Assembly (NCBI RefSeq): GCF_028640845.1
Contig: NC_080541.1
Coordinates: 174,892,502 to 174,956,501 of the forward strand
Reading direction: 5' to 3'
Length of the DNA stretch: 64,000 nt
From: Ahaetulla prasina
Taxonomy: Eukaryota; Chordata; Lepidosauria; Squamata; Colubridae
Below the pieces are notes generated by a model that searched no databases, was not told where the DNA came from, and worked only from the letters and a program-made list of their open reading frames with translations. The translations under genes were made by a program, and so were the position numbers. This document shows positions 53,225 through 64,000 of the stretch, piece by piece. The first letter of the stretch is position 1, and each line of letters starts with the position of its first letter.

Positions 53225-53414
53225 TGTTAGATTCGGGCAATAACGAGGCAGGAGACCAGATGAGTAACAACAGCTCTTTAGTTTATAGTGAACCCAGCAA
53301 CCAACACTCGGAAAAACCCCTCTTTATATACAGTTTAGTCGGAGGCTTCAGCCAATCAGCAACGTGCTATTTCCCGCTCAATTTTCCCTCCAAAACTTTT
53401 AAAGATACATTACA
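53225..53414 (-). repeat. 5' LTR of the gypsy element
   Basis: 190 bp, identical by eye to the left LTR; next to the target duplication GGCAG on its outer side and the likely primer-binding site on its inner side. Confidence 0.93.
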
Positions 53415-53519
53415 GGCAGTATTAGAATTCACTGTGTCCTGGTTTCTAGCCTGGTGCCTAAACCACTAAACCAAATTGGCTCTTTTATGCAAACCCATAT
53501 TATTATTAATTAAACAAAC

Positions 53520-54160
53520 GATATAGCAAAGATAGAACAGAACAGAACAGAATAACAGAATTGGAAGGGACTTATAGTCCAACCTCCTGTTCAGGCAGGA
53601 AACCCTATATGATTTCAAACTCAGACAAATGGTTGTCCAATGTCTTCTTAAAAACTTCCAGTGTTGGAGCATTTGCAACTTCTGGAGGCAAGTTGTTCCA
53701 CTGATTAATCGTTTTAACTGTCAAGAAATTTATCCTTAGTTCTAGGTTGCTTCTCTCTTTGATTAGTTGCCATCCATTGTTTCTTCTTCTGGCTTCGGGT
53801 GCTTTGGAGAACAGCTTGACTCCCTCTTCTTTGTGACAACCCCTGAGATATTGGAACATTGCTATCATGTCACCCCTAGTCTTTTTTTCATTAAACTAGA
53901 CATACCCAATTCTAGCAACCACTCTTTATACATTATAGCTTCCAGTTCCCCAGTCATCTTTATTGCTCTTCTCTGCACTCTTTCTAGAGTCTCAACATCT
54001 TTCTTACATTGTGGCAACCAAAACTGGATGCACTATGTTAATACAGCCTAGAACTGTGATAGCTTTTTTGGCAGCTGCAGCACACCACTGGCTCATATTT
54101 AAGTGATTATCCACTAGGACTCCAAGATCCCTCTCACAGTTACGGTACTACTATTGAGCC
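53520..54160 (-). mobile_element. CR1 LINE 3' part, decayed
   Basis: On the minus strand an open frame (53605-53868) reads MFQYLRGCHKEEGVKLFS, INFLTVKTINQWNNLPPEV and TLEVFKKTLDNHL, the C-terminus of CR1-type reverse transcriptase. Upstream pieces such as ETLERVQRRAIKM can be read near 53975 in another frame. Stops and shifts break it. Confidence 0.8.
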
Positions 54161-54169
54161 AGATATATC

Positions 54170-57130
54170 TATACTATATTTTTTAATATTTTGTTGGGAA
54201 TAATAACAATGTGGGGATTGGGAGCAGTGTATACTACCTAAATCACACAGGCATAGGGACAAAGGGAAACTAATCCATAATTGTATCTTCACAACCTCCC
54301 AGGACCCAGTCCATGTGCATGCTGCCTTCCTTTCACTCTCAGCTTGGCACATGGAGGTCCAGGATTTATGAGGATTTACATATGTCAATTTCTTGTTAAG
54401 CAACACAACAATCCATTGCTGCAAATCAGTATAGATTTCTCTATCCCAGTGTGATAGGTTTCTTTTTTGTTTAGTGAGCCCCATGTTGAAAAAGATCCAT
54501 AAATCTTGATTCCAAATCTTGGAGAAATAGCTCCAATGCAAAGAATATTTGCAATTTTATCACGAGTGATTAATCCAGAATCATAAATAATTCTTTTGAT
54601 TTTAGTCCCTCCCAGTGGCAGTAATATGAAAATCAACACCAAAAGAATTGATGTTTTAACTCTCATGTTTCATCCCCAATAATATAGTGGTTGCAACCAA
54701 CTCATTAAACATGTTGAAGTTATCTCAGAGGAAAGAAATCAAGCATTTTGTTGTTCTAGTAATCCCTTTGTTATAATTCCACCAAAACCTCTGATCATTG
54801 TGAGACTTCAGAAATAGCAATTGCATCTGGTCAAAATTGACTGAATAAGAAATGTGTGAATCAAACTGTCAAGAACCCCTAGGATAAATTAATTGAATAA
54901 ATTTAAAAAAGGGCTGGAGTCAATTCAAAACAGTATTATTATTAAAGGACCAGTTCATATTAGAATGTAATTTACCTACTTTAAAATTAAATTTATTCTA
55001 TGCCAGCTTTTTATATATAATCCAGCTCACACATCTACAACCACTCTTAAAGAAATAATAATTAAGCCTCTCCTGCCCATAATCAAAGAAAACTATAAAC
55101 CCACCCCCTACCCCCAGGCTTTGTTTGCCTTAAAAACAGAGACTGCGGTTGTTTTATCCATTCCCAAGATATCAAAGGGCAGGAAAAGCCATTAAACTGT
55201 GCTAGGTTTCTGCAACTTGCTGTCTTCCCAGTGTGTCATTGTATGATTAGCGAGGAGGAGGAAAACCACAGAAGTCTGACTTCTGCTAGCCTTCTTGAAC
55301 TAGATTGTCTCTAGATGGTTTTGTCAAAAATGTTGAGAGTAAAGTGCACAATTCTCTTAATTTTCAGTAGATGGCAGTGTCTTATCACTGCTGCAATACC
55401 ATTAATTCTTTGGAAGAAACTAGACTTCCCTGCTTACAGTTGCTATCAATAGAAATAGTCTGTAAAAGGATCTAAAAATATTTTAAGGAGAAAATCTTCT
55501 CTGCTATTGGGATCTCAGTGGTCCAGCTAACTAAAAAAAACTTGCTCTGACCATCAATAAGCTCCCAGTCAGAGATGGTATTCAGCCGGTTCGCACCGGT
55601 TCAGGTGACCATCAATAAGCTCCCAGTCAGAGGTGGTATTCAGCGGTGGTCGCGGCGACTAACCTTCCTGAGTGGCTTTAGGAAAAAGTTGCAGATGAGT
55701 TCTGGAGAGTATTCAATAATTTTGGCAGCTAAATTTTCCAATTGGTGTGCTCTAGTTTTACCAGTACTGACTGCAGATCTCATTATCCCCAGTCACTATG
55801 GTTGACAGTGAAGAGGACAATAGTTCTATGCCTCTTGGGGGCATCAGGTTGGGAAAGACAAATTACAACAAATTACTTCTGGAAAATCATTTGCTTTTCC
55901 CTCTAGTCAAACCTGGCCCATACATAATACTAAGCCACAAAATGTTTCATTTGGCTTAGTGTTTTGTGCAAATCTAGGCTATTATGCTTATTTAACAAAC
56001 AGTGACAAAGTGTGAGGCATGAACCCACATATGTATATAAAGAGCAACTAACATGTGAGTATGGTTTCATCATTAACACCTTATGATGTGAAACATGCAA
56101 GCTTTTTATTATTATGTTAATTCCTTAGTTGAAAGCAGGGAGGTGATCTCACGATGTAGCTGTTAGTATCTTCCATAACTAAATTCTTCCCTGCTCAAAT
56201 TAAATAACACTGTAAACATGCAAATGTAGTTTTCAGAACTGGTGGATGAAAGAAGAACATGTATTGATAAACTGGAGCCACTGGTCCGAAACTTACTGCA
56301 AAGAGATGGGACATTGAGCTAGTTGTGCAAGTCTACAGACTTGGGGCTGGTGTTGGCTTGCTAGTCAGATTGTTACACAAGATAGATGTTAGTCTTTCTC
56401 TACCCCATCTTGTAAATACTGTGCTACTGGGAAAATGACAAATTGACTATGTTCATAAAATACTAAGCTCCAACTTCACTTAAGCCTATACAGTGATATG
56501 TGAAATATGTGTAATTAGTTGTGGCTTACTATATAGTCCTTGATGCTAGAAAATTGGATCGACTTAATTGTGAATCGGCATGTTTCAACACAACTATGTT
56601 TTACCCTATTTTTCCTAAGGTCTACAGAATTCAGTTGGTGACCTTGGCTGGGAACCTCTCTTTGGCCTACTGTAGGGGTCAGTAGAAACCAGACAATTGG
56701 CTAATTTCTGATCAGTTACATTATTTGGGAATATTGCAATAGAAATGTCACCAAAGTTTAATTAACTATTTAATAGTTAAGAGACCTTAAATGTCTGGTC
56801 TTGTTTTGTAAATGATAAAAGGATCACGGAGAAGTTTGATTTGAAATGAGGTCATGTCCATTGCATGTACCATAAGCTTCTATGCTTAAATTAGTTATAT
56901 GGTAGATAAATAAGTGTTATAAATGCCACAAGTTATGCAAGAGGAAGGGGAACTGGTAAATATGTCTCAATGGACTAACTTACTGATCTGGATTAATCAA
57001 GATAGTTTAAGCCACATGTGGCTACACTTAGAATTTATTTGATTCAATTTATGCCTCACTTCACCAGAAATGTGGCTTGCATTGGTTTATCACAAATATA
57101 AATAACAGTCAAGTAAAAAAAAAGATATCA
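54170..57130. other. Intergenic stretch, no supported gene
   Basis: Mostly AT-rich. It contains a 58-bp tandem duplication at about 55550-55660 involving a hAT-type end (GGTATTCAGCCGGTTCGCAC). A minus-strand frame at 54666 begins with a signal-peptide-like sequence; see findings. Confidence 0.4.
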
Positions 57131-57150
57131 TCTACACTATCAGTATACAA

Positions 57151-57504
57151 GGGACACAGTGGCTTAGTGGGTGAGACACTGAGCTTGTCGATCAAAAGGT
57201 CGGTAGTTCAGCGGTTCGAATCCCTAGTGCTGCATAACAGGCTGACCTCCCGTTACTTGTCCCAGCTTCTGCCAACCTAGCAGTTCGAAAGCACCTAAAA
57301 ATGCAAGTAGAAAAATAGGGACCACCTTTGGTGGGAAGGTAACAGCGTTCCGTGCGCCTTTGGATTTGAGTCATGCCGGCCACACGACCATGGAGACATC
57401 TTCGGACAGTGCTGGCTCTTCGGCTTTGAAACAGAGATGAGCACCACCCCCTAGGGTCGGGAACGACTAGCACGTATGTACGAGGGGAACCTTTACCTTT
57501 ACCT
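57151..57504 (+). mobile_element. Full-length Sauria-type tRNA SINE
   Basis: tRNA-like head with GGTTCGAATCCC as B-box (about 57212), a body with GCACCTAAAAATGCAAGTAG and CGTTCCGTGCGCC, and a tail GGGGAACCTTTACCTTTACC that is typical of Sauria SINEs mobilised by BovB LINEs (established family knowledge). TATCAGTATACAA stands on both sides (57138-57150 and 57505-57517), an exact 13-bp target duplication. Confidence 0.92.
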
Positions 57505-57754
57505 TATCAGTATACAATACAGTAATAATACAATACTGTACATTTTTATTCTAGATAAACATAATAAAAACAACCATATAAATACACTGCATCAATATTA
57601 AATAGTCAAAACAACAAATTAAAACCAGACTCTATGTGAAGGGAAGCTAAAATATAGAAGTATTTTCTTTCTTACATTTTTCTTAATGTTGGTGCCATCA
57701 CCAAAATGTTTCTAAACCTAAACATTTTTGCAAACAACAGTTAAATTACAGAGA

Positions 57755-58052
57755 CCATCACCGGTGCGCCGGTGAATGGCGCAGGCTGGTAAAAGCCTGT
57801 TATTAAGAACAGCCTGTTATTAAGAACACAAAGCCTGCAATTACTGCAGGTTCGAGCCCGGCCCAAGGTTGACTCAGCCTTCCATCCTTTATAAGGTAGG
57901 TAAAATGAGGACCCAGATTGTTGGGGGGGCAATAAGTTGACTTTGTAAAAATATACAAATAGAATGAGACTATTGCCTTATACACTGTAAGCCGCCCTGA
58001 GTCTTCGGAGAAGGGCGGGGTATAAATGTAAAAAAAAATAAAAAAAAAAAAA
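57755..58052 (+). mobile_element. tRNA-derived SINE with L2-type tail
   Basis: GGTTCGAGCCCGG (about 57849) is the B-box, followed by CCAAGGTTGACTCAGCCTTC, GGTAAAATGAGGACC and GATTGTTGGGGG. The tail has TAAGCCGCCCTGAGTC, AGAAGGGCGG, TATAAATG and poly(A). The tail matches the L2 3' end in this window, pointing to L2-driven mobilisation. A 17-bp piece, CCTGTTATTAAGAACA, is duplicated in tandem within the head. Confidence 0.85.
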
Positions 58053-58099
58053 ATTCTGAAACCATGCTTCTTTTTAGCTTGCCTAGTTTGTAGATTTGC

Positions 58100-61000
58100 A
58101 TGTTTAAACCCAGACAAATGATTACAGTTAAGTAAGCTAACTTATAAAATAGCATATAAAATCATTATGAAAATAAAGCGGCTAGATTCATACATTATAT
58201 TAAATCTTAATGTGGAAGGCCGGCTTTGAATGCTGTATGAACCTATCCACTGTGATTAATTTAATAAATCATGGTCAGTCTTGATTTAGGCATCCACATA
58301 CCATAAAAGAATCAAAAGTGGCTTGGAAAGAACATATTTAAAGTTTTAATTGGAACAAGAAGTGAATATCTTCTATGGGAGTATCTTCTAGGAATGGAAG
58401 GGGTATAATATACCACTCTGAATCTAGTGAACATCTGTTTCAGACAGTCCCTATAGTGCACATTATTTTAATTCTTAAGGTGTGTTTTTTTTTGAAAAAA
58501 TCTATTATACTTAGGCTAGAATGCTATATTTTTCACACAGCTATGTATCACTTTGGCAGTATTTCACTTGCAAATTTTGTAAAGATTATTTAGGAGTTGC
58601 TGTGGCTTTAAAAACTTTCCCTTACAACAGGAACTACTTCTCTTTATCTCAGTTCCACTGTACTGTTGCTATAGTAATTTGTGTTGGTCTTGTGCTTCAG
58701 TGATACAAGAACCAGTTGGAAAAAATGCAGAAGTGACATAACTATAAACTTACTCACCTACTAAAAACCAGCCTGGAATTCTTCTATTCTCTGTCACCCT
58801 TGAGATAGTTACAGTTAAAAGAAACAATAATCAAATAGGTTTTTTTCCAATAGATAAACTTAGAAATCCATATTAAAATTCTAAATCATGCCCATAGTAA
58901 ACTGTGGTGAGACCTTACAGACAAAAAACCCTATTTTCCATTCATCTCCAATTGCTTGATTTATACCTTTACAAGCAAAAATGTCATATGACCAAGAGCC
59001 AAAAACAGTATTCTTATTTTTCTTATTCTTAAAAATTCTTATTTTTTAGGTAGCTGTTAACTTACAATTGCAATTGGGACCAGAAATCCAGATATAAGTC
59101 ATCACAGTTGTAAGTCAAGGTGCCCTGTGAAATGATTTTATGACCCATTTTGCAATAGATGTGAATGCAACAGTTAAGTGAAGGCAGCAGTTATAAGTAT
59201 GAATCTGTTCAAATGGGAGGTTTTTGCCAGAAAAATGCTGGAAACTGGCAAAAAAAACCCATCCACTGTGAATCACAGTCACATGACTTCAAAATGCCAT
59301 AACTGATCATAAAAGTGACCTATTTTCAGGTGCCCAGCATGCAGCATGTGACCATGGGGGAAGCAAGCTGCGCAGTGGCCAGGGGATGTTTTTACAGCTG
59401 TATTTTTTTAAGTGCTAATCACCCCAAAGTTGGGAGGGACCTGGGGTTTCCTCAATCAGGGCCTAATCATGGCCCAGCAGGTTAGGCAAAGTTATTTAAA
59501 TTAGTCAACTGAATGTACCAAACAATTAATGTTAACCTTAAGATAACATTAACAAGCAAATGAAATATATATATATATTTCCTGTGGTGACTTACCTTGT
59601 CTAAAATTTAAATTTAAAATAAATTTGAAAACCCATGAAATGGGTAGAGGTATACATCACATAATTAGCTTTAGTCCCAAAGTCTTAACCTACTTCATAC
59701 TTAGGGTTGCTATGGTGATTAAAAGGTGAGGCGGATCATCCATACTTTGAGGTAGAATGGTTGTGTTTGCATGACTCACTAAAGCCCTCAGGAAGGCTCA
59801 TTGGGCTTGGAGTTCATGCCACTAAGAGAGGCCAGGCTTGCCCTGCCTAACTTCTATCCTCCAACCCATAACCCCAACATTCAGGGGAGAAATTGTCCAA
59901 ATGACAGTGGATGGAGTGACCGAAACAACCCCTTTCTTGTGGAACAACTCATCTCTATGACAGAGGTCAGAAGGGTGGGATAATCTAACATTCTCTTCTA
60001 TCCAACAATGGTGAATCCCAAAGGAATTAGCAACCCTGTACACAATACCTGCATTTTGGGGTTCAAACAACATGCTGAGGATACAGTTGACTCAGTAAAG
60101 TGGGTAATGCAATGATGTTTAATTGTCTGGGCCCCAAACTAGCCAACTATGTTGCCCAAATACAGCCCACAAAGTTTGTCTGCAACTCATTGTATGGTGT
60201 GAATTGAAAATGTTGAATGGACAGTAGTTAAATTAATCATAATTAAGTATTCTATGCCAATGCAGCCACTAAGGTAATTACTTTGGGCAGCTAATCATTG
60301 AATTAATAACAGGGCAGCAAATGGTAATTATTGATAGGGAAGGATAGTGGTATTTGTGGGATTTTCTGATTTAGTTTGCAAATAATTTGGCAAGCAAATT
60401 GCACAGTAACTGAACCACTTTTTTTCTTTTGCTTCCATCTGCAAAAAAAAAAAAGGGGGGGGGAAATGGGATATACATGGAAACAACAATACAGAGAAAT
60501 ATGTAGCCAAGAGAAGGTATTTCCAAATAGCAAAACTGGGTGGGTGATTATGAATATTAATTTCTTAAACAGGGCTACAGTTCTAATCTCATGGCATTTT
60601 CCTTCCCTGCTGATGTCCTTCAATTTATTTGTTTTTCTCATTTCTGAACTACCCAGTTTCCTTGGACTCAATTCTAGCAGATCATAGTTGTTTTCTTCTT
60701 ATAAGCAGAATTTCTATGGATTTTCACTCAGCTAGGAGTTACTGCACTTTTGCAACAAAACACCTATTTCTGCCTTACTGCAATCCTTATGCTAGTTTTC
60801 TGAGTTTTTCAGAAGTGTATTTTGAAAAGGGTACTAATTTATTGGCCAGCTGAATCCATCACTGCTCAAACACATTTAATCTTTGCATCTGTCACTGATT
60901 TTATTACTTTTAAAAATTAATTATTTAGATTGTATTAAAATATTGTGGGTATATTTTAAAAAAATTAGTTAACTTCAAAATAGTTAAAATGGGAGTAACT

Positions 61001-61920
61001 CTCAGAAGGAACTTTTGGCAGTACACATAAACAAACACAAACATATATATGTATAATTATAATTATACTGCATTTCACATATACATAACGAAAAAAAAAA
61101 CTAGTAACATGATTTAAAATGGTAATAAAATGATACTGCTATATTTAATTGAAAGTTTTATGCTGATTGTTTTTTTTATATTTTTACTCCTTATAGCAAA
61201 CCCATAATGACAAGCATAATGCTAAAATACATTGGGATGGGGATGGTATTCTGTGCTTCCGGAAAATCATGCCTTTTCTGTTGAGTGAATCAGATAAAAA
61301 TAGAACTGTGGAAATATAGTGGATTACAAATAAATACCATCATAAGGGCTCGGTATAGTATAAGTGAGTGAGCAATTCAGATTCCACTATAAACACTTAT
61401 CTGGAAATAGTTGCACATCAATTGCACATTCAGTATCATGCTCTTTTAAGTTACATGATATCTAGCCTAATTATTACACAATGATTCTAATATATATCCA
61501 ATACAATTATTGTCTTCTGGTTTTAAAAATAGCCTCAGCTGGTTACGCTAGAAGTAGTGAATGGCTCAAGGTTATCCAGGCCTGGGTTCATATGAGTCAT
61601 TGAATCATTGACTAGCCAAACTTATTTTAGCCTAGCCTGGTGGGGTTTAGCCGTACTGTAGTATAATCCATCCAATATGAATAGTTTATAATTCAATGTA
61701 TTGCATAAATCTAGCCAGATGTTCTGAAAATACTAAAACTAATCATGGCTAAATGTATCATGTGAACACCATTAAGGTTCACATGTGTAAACCACGACTC
61801 TTTTACCATGCTTACTTGAATAAACCACAATTAAGTCACAGCAGTTAATTCAAACTACTGCTGTTGGTTGCCAACCACAATAGCGGAGTTTCTGGAATAC
61901 ACAAAGTTAAAATCAAACAA
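58100..61920. other. Intergenic stretch, no supported gene
   Basis: AT-rich DNA with a decayed repeat at about 59045-59400 related to the 14560 MITE family. No exon-like frame is convincing on either strand. Confidence 0.45.
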
Positions 61921-61939
61921 ACTTTATTATAGCTTAAGG

Positions 61940-62476
61940 CCGGGGTGAAATGCTCCCGGTTCGGACCGGATCGAGCAATCCGGTAGCGATGGGGGCAGGT
62001 AGTTCGGAAAACCGGTAGCAAAAATCCCTGGCTCCCCCCCACTGCCCACGCCTCGCTGTTCTTCTTCTCTGTCCCTGAAGTGCTTGGTAGTGATATAGCT
62101 GCAAACAGCCTTAAATGACTGATGTGGCACTTCAAAGGGCCGTACTACAGCTGATCAGCGCTGTAGTATTTTTAAAGAAGGTATACCGGGGTCTGTTTTT
62201 AAAGAAGATAGATCAGGGCCTGTTAGTAAAAGGCAATTGGTAGACCGGGGTCTGTAAAGAAGGTAGACCGGGGCCTGTCAGTAAAAGGCAATTGGTAGAT
62301 CGGGGCCTCTATTTTTAAAGAAAGTAGACCGGTGCCTCCCAAGTTTTGTATACTTTATTATTTTTATTATTTATTATTATTGACCATGCCCATTCAGTCA
62401 CCTGACCACCAAGCCACACCCACCAATTAAGCCACACCCATAGAACGGTAGGGAAAATTTTTAGATTTCACCCCTG
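61940..62476. mobile_element. hAT-type MITE with internal repeats
   Basis: CGGGGTGAAAT on the left and ATTTCACCCCTG on the right are inverted ends. GCTTAAGG (61932-61939) and GCTTAGGG (62477-62484) are the 8-bp duplication with one mismatch. The middle has several short direct repeats of GTAGACCGGGGTCTGT and TAAAAGGCAATTGGTAGA. The left part is CpG-rich. Confidence 0.82.
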
Positions 62477-62676
62477 GCTTAGGGTGATGTGTGAATCCAC
62501 TGTGTCCACATGACATGTTATATTCTAAGTTTAATTAAATACATGTGCTTGATTATGTTAAAGTTTTTGCAACGTGCAGAATTAAATCAGCAGTGATCTT
62601 GGATATGAAGAACAGATCTGTTCTTCAGATCCCGAAGATGGCAGCCGTTTTTCAACCTTAAACAGGGCTCCTAGAT

Positions 62677-63148
62677 CAGTGGTTCTCAACCTGTGGGTCG
62701 CAACCCCGTTGGGGGTCGAATGACGATTTGCCAGGGGTCGCCTAAGACCATCGGAAATATGGGAAGTATACTTGCGAGTCGAAGAATCGCGCTCCAATGG
62801 TTGACTCCACAAGCCAGCTGCAGGTCTTCAAATCGCTAGCCGAATTCGGCTTCAGGCGCAATCAATTAAAAAAGAGAGAATTCTTTGCTGTGATGTCTCC
62901 CTCTCAAGCCAGCTGCAATCACCCAATCGCTAGCCTAATCTGGCTTCAGGCGCGATAAACTTAATAGGGGAGGAATCTCCGCTTTAATGCCTCCGTCCTC
63001 AAGGCAATCGCAAGCAGTTCAGAATGCTAGCCAATATGGCTTCAGGCGCAATAAATTCAAAACAAAAATAATTTTACGGTTGGGGGTCGCCACATCGTGG
63101 GGAATTGTATTAAAGGGGTCGCAGCACTATAAAGGTTGAGAACCACTG
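62677..63148. mobile_element. SPIN-like non-autonomous hAT element with exact target duplication
   Basis: Ends CAGTGGTTCTCAACCTGTGG and AAGGTTGAGAACCACTG are inverted repeats. The left arm continues with GGGTCGCCTAAGACCATCGG and the right arm has GGTTGGGGGTCGCCACA, close to the SPACE INVADERS family as I remember it. TCCTAGAT flanks both sides (62669-62676 and 63149-63156). The centre is three tandem copies of a roughly 100-bp unit containing CAAGCCAGCTGCA, ATCGCTAGCC and GGCTTCAGGCGC. Confidence 0.85.
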
Positions 63149-63654
63149 TCCTAGATGGAAAAACAAGTAGATTTCTAGAGAGCAAAACTCCAAACTGTCT
63201 CTAGAGAGGAGCAAAGCGATGGAAAACGAAGTCTTTATTAGACTAGCACTGATGAGGTAAACTATAGTTGGGGTAATAAAACGTCTGCCAGAAAACAAGC
63301 AAGGTCAGAGAGCACCAAGGACCCCTCATTTCAACCCTGAGCTACAAATACTATCCTTTAATTGAAGTCTTTATTGTCCCATAATCCTGGTTTTCATTTT
63401 GCAATCATATATCTACCGGTATATATTTGAGCAGAAACCCCAAATGTTAATCTAGCAACTTTCCCCAGCGGCTGCAAGCACCACTTCTAAATTTTATCTC
63501 TAGTTTCCGTCGATGCAGTTTTCCGGTTTGTTTTTTTCTCCCCACCCCCTTTTTTTTTTTTGGCTCTTCCAGAGGACGGATGGAATATTTTGCATCTCTC
63601 TTTTGTTTCAAGAGAGGTGACGGGTTCTTTAAGGGCTAATTCCCGCCCTCTAGT

Positions 63655-63860
63655 TTAGCGGGTGGGGTTTCCTATTCGATGACGTCAGACTCACTCATTG
63701 ATAAAAGTACCGGGATTCCCTGACTGTAGGCGCAGAAAGAGTAGATGAAACTTCCTTTGCCGGCGCGGCACGTGTCTTTGTGAGCGCTCGGGAGAAGGCG
63801 CCGGGACGCGGTCCGACGACTTCTTCCCGTCCTCCCAGGGAGTGAAGGAGCCGGGCTATC
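63655..63860 (+). promoter_or_regulatory. PLK3: Promoter with CRE and TATA, presumed PLK3
   Basis: A full palindromic CRE, TGACGTCA, at 63680-63687 is followed 13 bases on by a TATA-like ATAAAA at 63701-63706. The ATG is at 63861, so transcription would begin near 63730. CpG-dense sequence follows. A CRE with a TATA box suits the immediate-early expression known for the PLK2/PLK3 group. Confidence 0.6.
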
Positions 63861-64000
63861 ATGGAGCCCGTTTGTTTCCCCCCTTCTCATCCTTTCAATG
63901 ACCACGTTATGGCCTCGGATCTGTACAAACCTTCGTTTCCCGCGATCGAGACGCCTAAATCCACCCGTATAGAGACATCTAAACCGGCCGAACCCACCCG
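63861..64000 (+). CDS. PLK3: N-terminus of probable polo-like kinase 3, cut by the window edge
   Basis: An open frame of 46 codons from ATG 63861 to the window end begins MEPVCFPPSHPFNDHVMASD and continues with proline-, serine- and threonine-rich sequence; no splice donor is reached. Human PLK3 also starts MEP followed by a proline-rich stretch with PF, and PLK3 is the gene beyond BEST4 in human. No kinase motif is inside the window, so the name rests on synteny, the short N-terminal likeness and the promoter. PLK3 is a serine/threonine kinase of stress response and the cell cycle. Confidence 0.6.
   Translation, partial: MEPVCFPPSHPFNDHVMASDLYKPSFPAIETPKSTRIETSKPAEPT

Larger units (their letters stand above)
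48024..53414 (-). mobile_element. Ty3/gypsy LTR retrotransposon, young, integrase-deleted
   Basis: Two 190-bp LTRs (48024-48213 and 53225-53414) look identical base for base. Minus-strand LTR sense begins TGTAATG and ends TAACA. GGCAG at 48019-48023 and 53415-53419 is a 5-bp target duplication. Inside the 5' (right) LTR edge lies CTGGCGACGAGGATGGGATC, a likely primer-binding site; beside the 3' (left) LTR is the polypurine tract GGGAGGGAAGGAG. A TATATAAAG box lies in each LTR. The internal part holds one gag-pol frame, a missing integrase core and a four-fold tandem array. Confidence 0.95.

Noticed and set aside
53605..53868. 87-codon minus-strand frame beside the gypsy element
   Set aside because: It is the reverse-transcriptase C-terminus of a decayed CR1 LINE, not a host gene.
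57170..57235. Possible tRNA gene
   Set aside because: The A- and B-box-like sequence belongs to a full-length Sauria SINE with target duplications, not to a functional tRNA.
61845..62135. Minus-strand frames of 67-96 codons near 62 kb
   Set aside because: They lie in the CpG-rich left part of a hAT MITE with inverted ends and target duplication.

Overview
The window is vertebrate nuclear DNA and most likely from a snake. The genes have short exons, long AT-rich introns and CpG-island promoters. The repeats are squamate types: a Sauria-type tRNA SINE, a LINE 3' end joined to an (AATAG)n run of the kind known from colubroid snakes, L2 and CR1 LINE pieces, many hAT-type MITEs, and a SPIN-like hAT element. 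All calls come from reading the sequence; no database search was possible.

Layout: (1) 1-3.7 kb, the last three coding exons and 3' UTR of GPBP1L1 (+). (2) 6.85-11.73 kb, complete six-exon RPS8 (+), with C/D box snoRNA candidates in all five introns (SNORD55, SNORD46, an extra SNORD46-like one, and two SNORD38 copies). (3) 13.26-25.66 kb, complete BEST4 coding region (-) in nine coding exons, convergent with RPS8. (4) 34.52-41.45 kb, a two-exon minus-strand gene for a leucine-rich-repeat type I membrane protein with tyrosine motifs in its tail; exon 1 lies in a CpG island at 40.4-41.87 kb. I do not recognise its orthologue. (5) 48.02-53.41 kb, a young Ty3/gypsy LTR retrotransposon (-) with LTRs that look identical and a clean 5-bp target duplication. 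It lacks the integrase core and carries four tandem copies of its 3' end. Its left flank was duplicated after insertion. (6) 63.65-64.0 kb, promoter and first coding bases of a + strand gene, probably PLK3, cut by the window edge.

RPS8-BEST4-PLK3 is the same gene order as on human chromosome 1p34; GPBP1L1 next to RPS8 and the LRR gene between BEST4 and PLK3 differ from the human arrangement as I remember it. The genes are functionally unrelated: a transcription-related factor, a ribosomal protein with guide snoRNAs, a calcium-activated anion channel, a presumed receptor and a kinase. The rest is intron and intergenic DNA filled with transposon remains, several of them nested and with readable target-site duplications.
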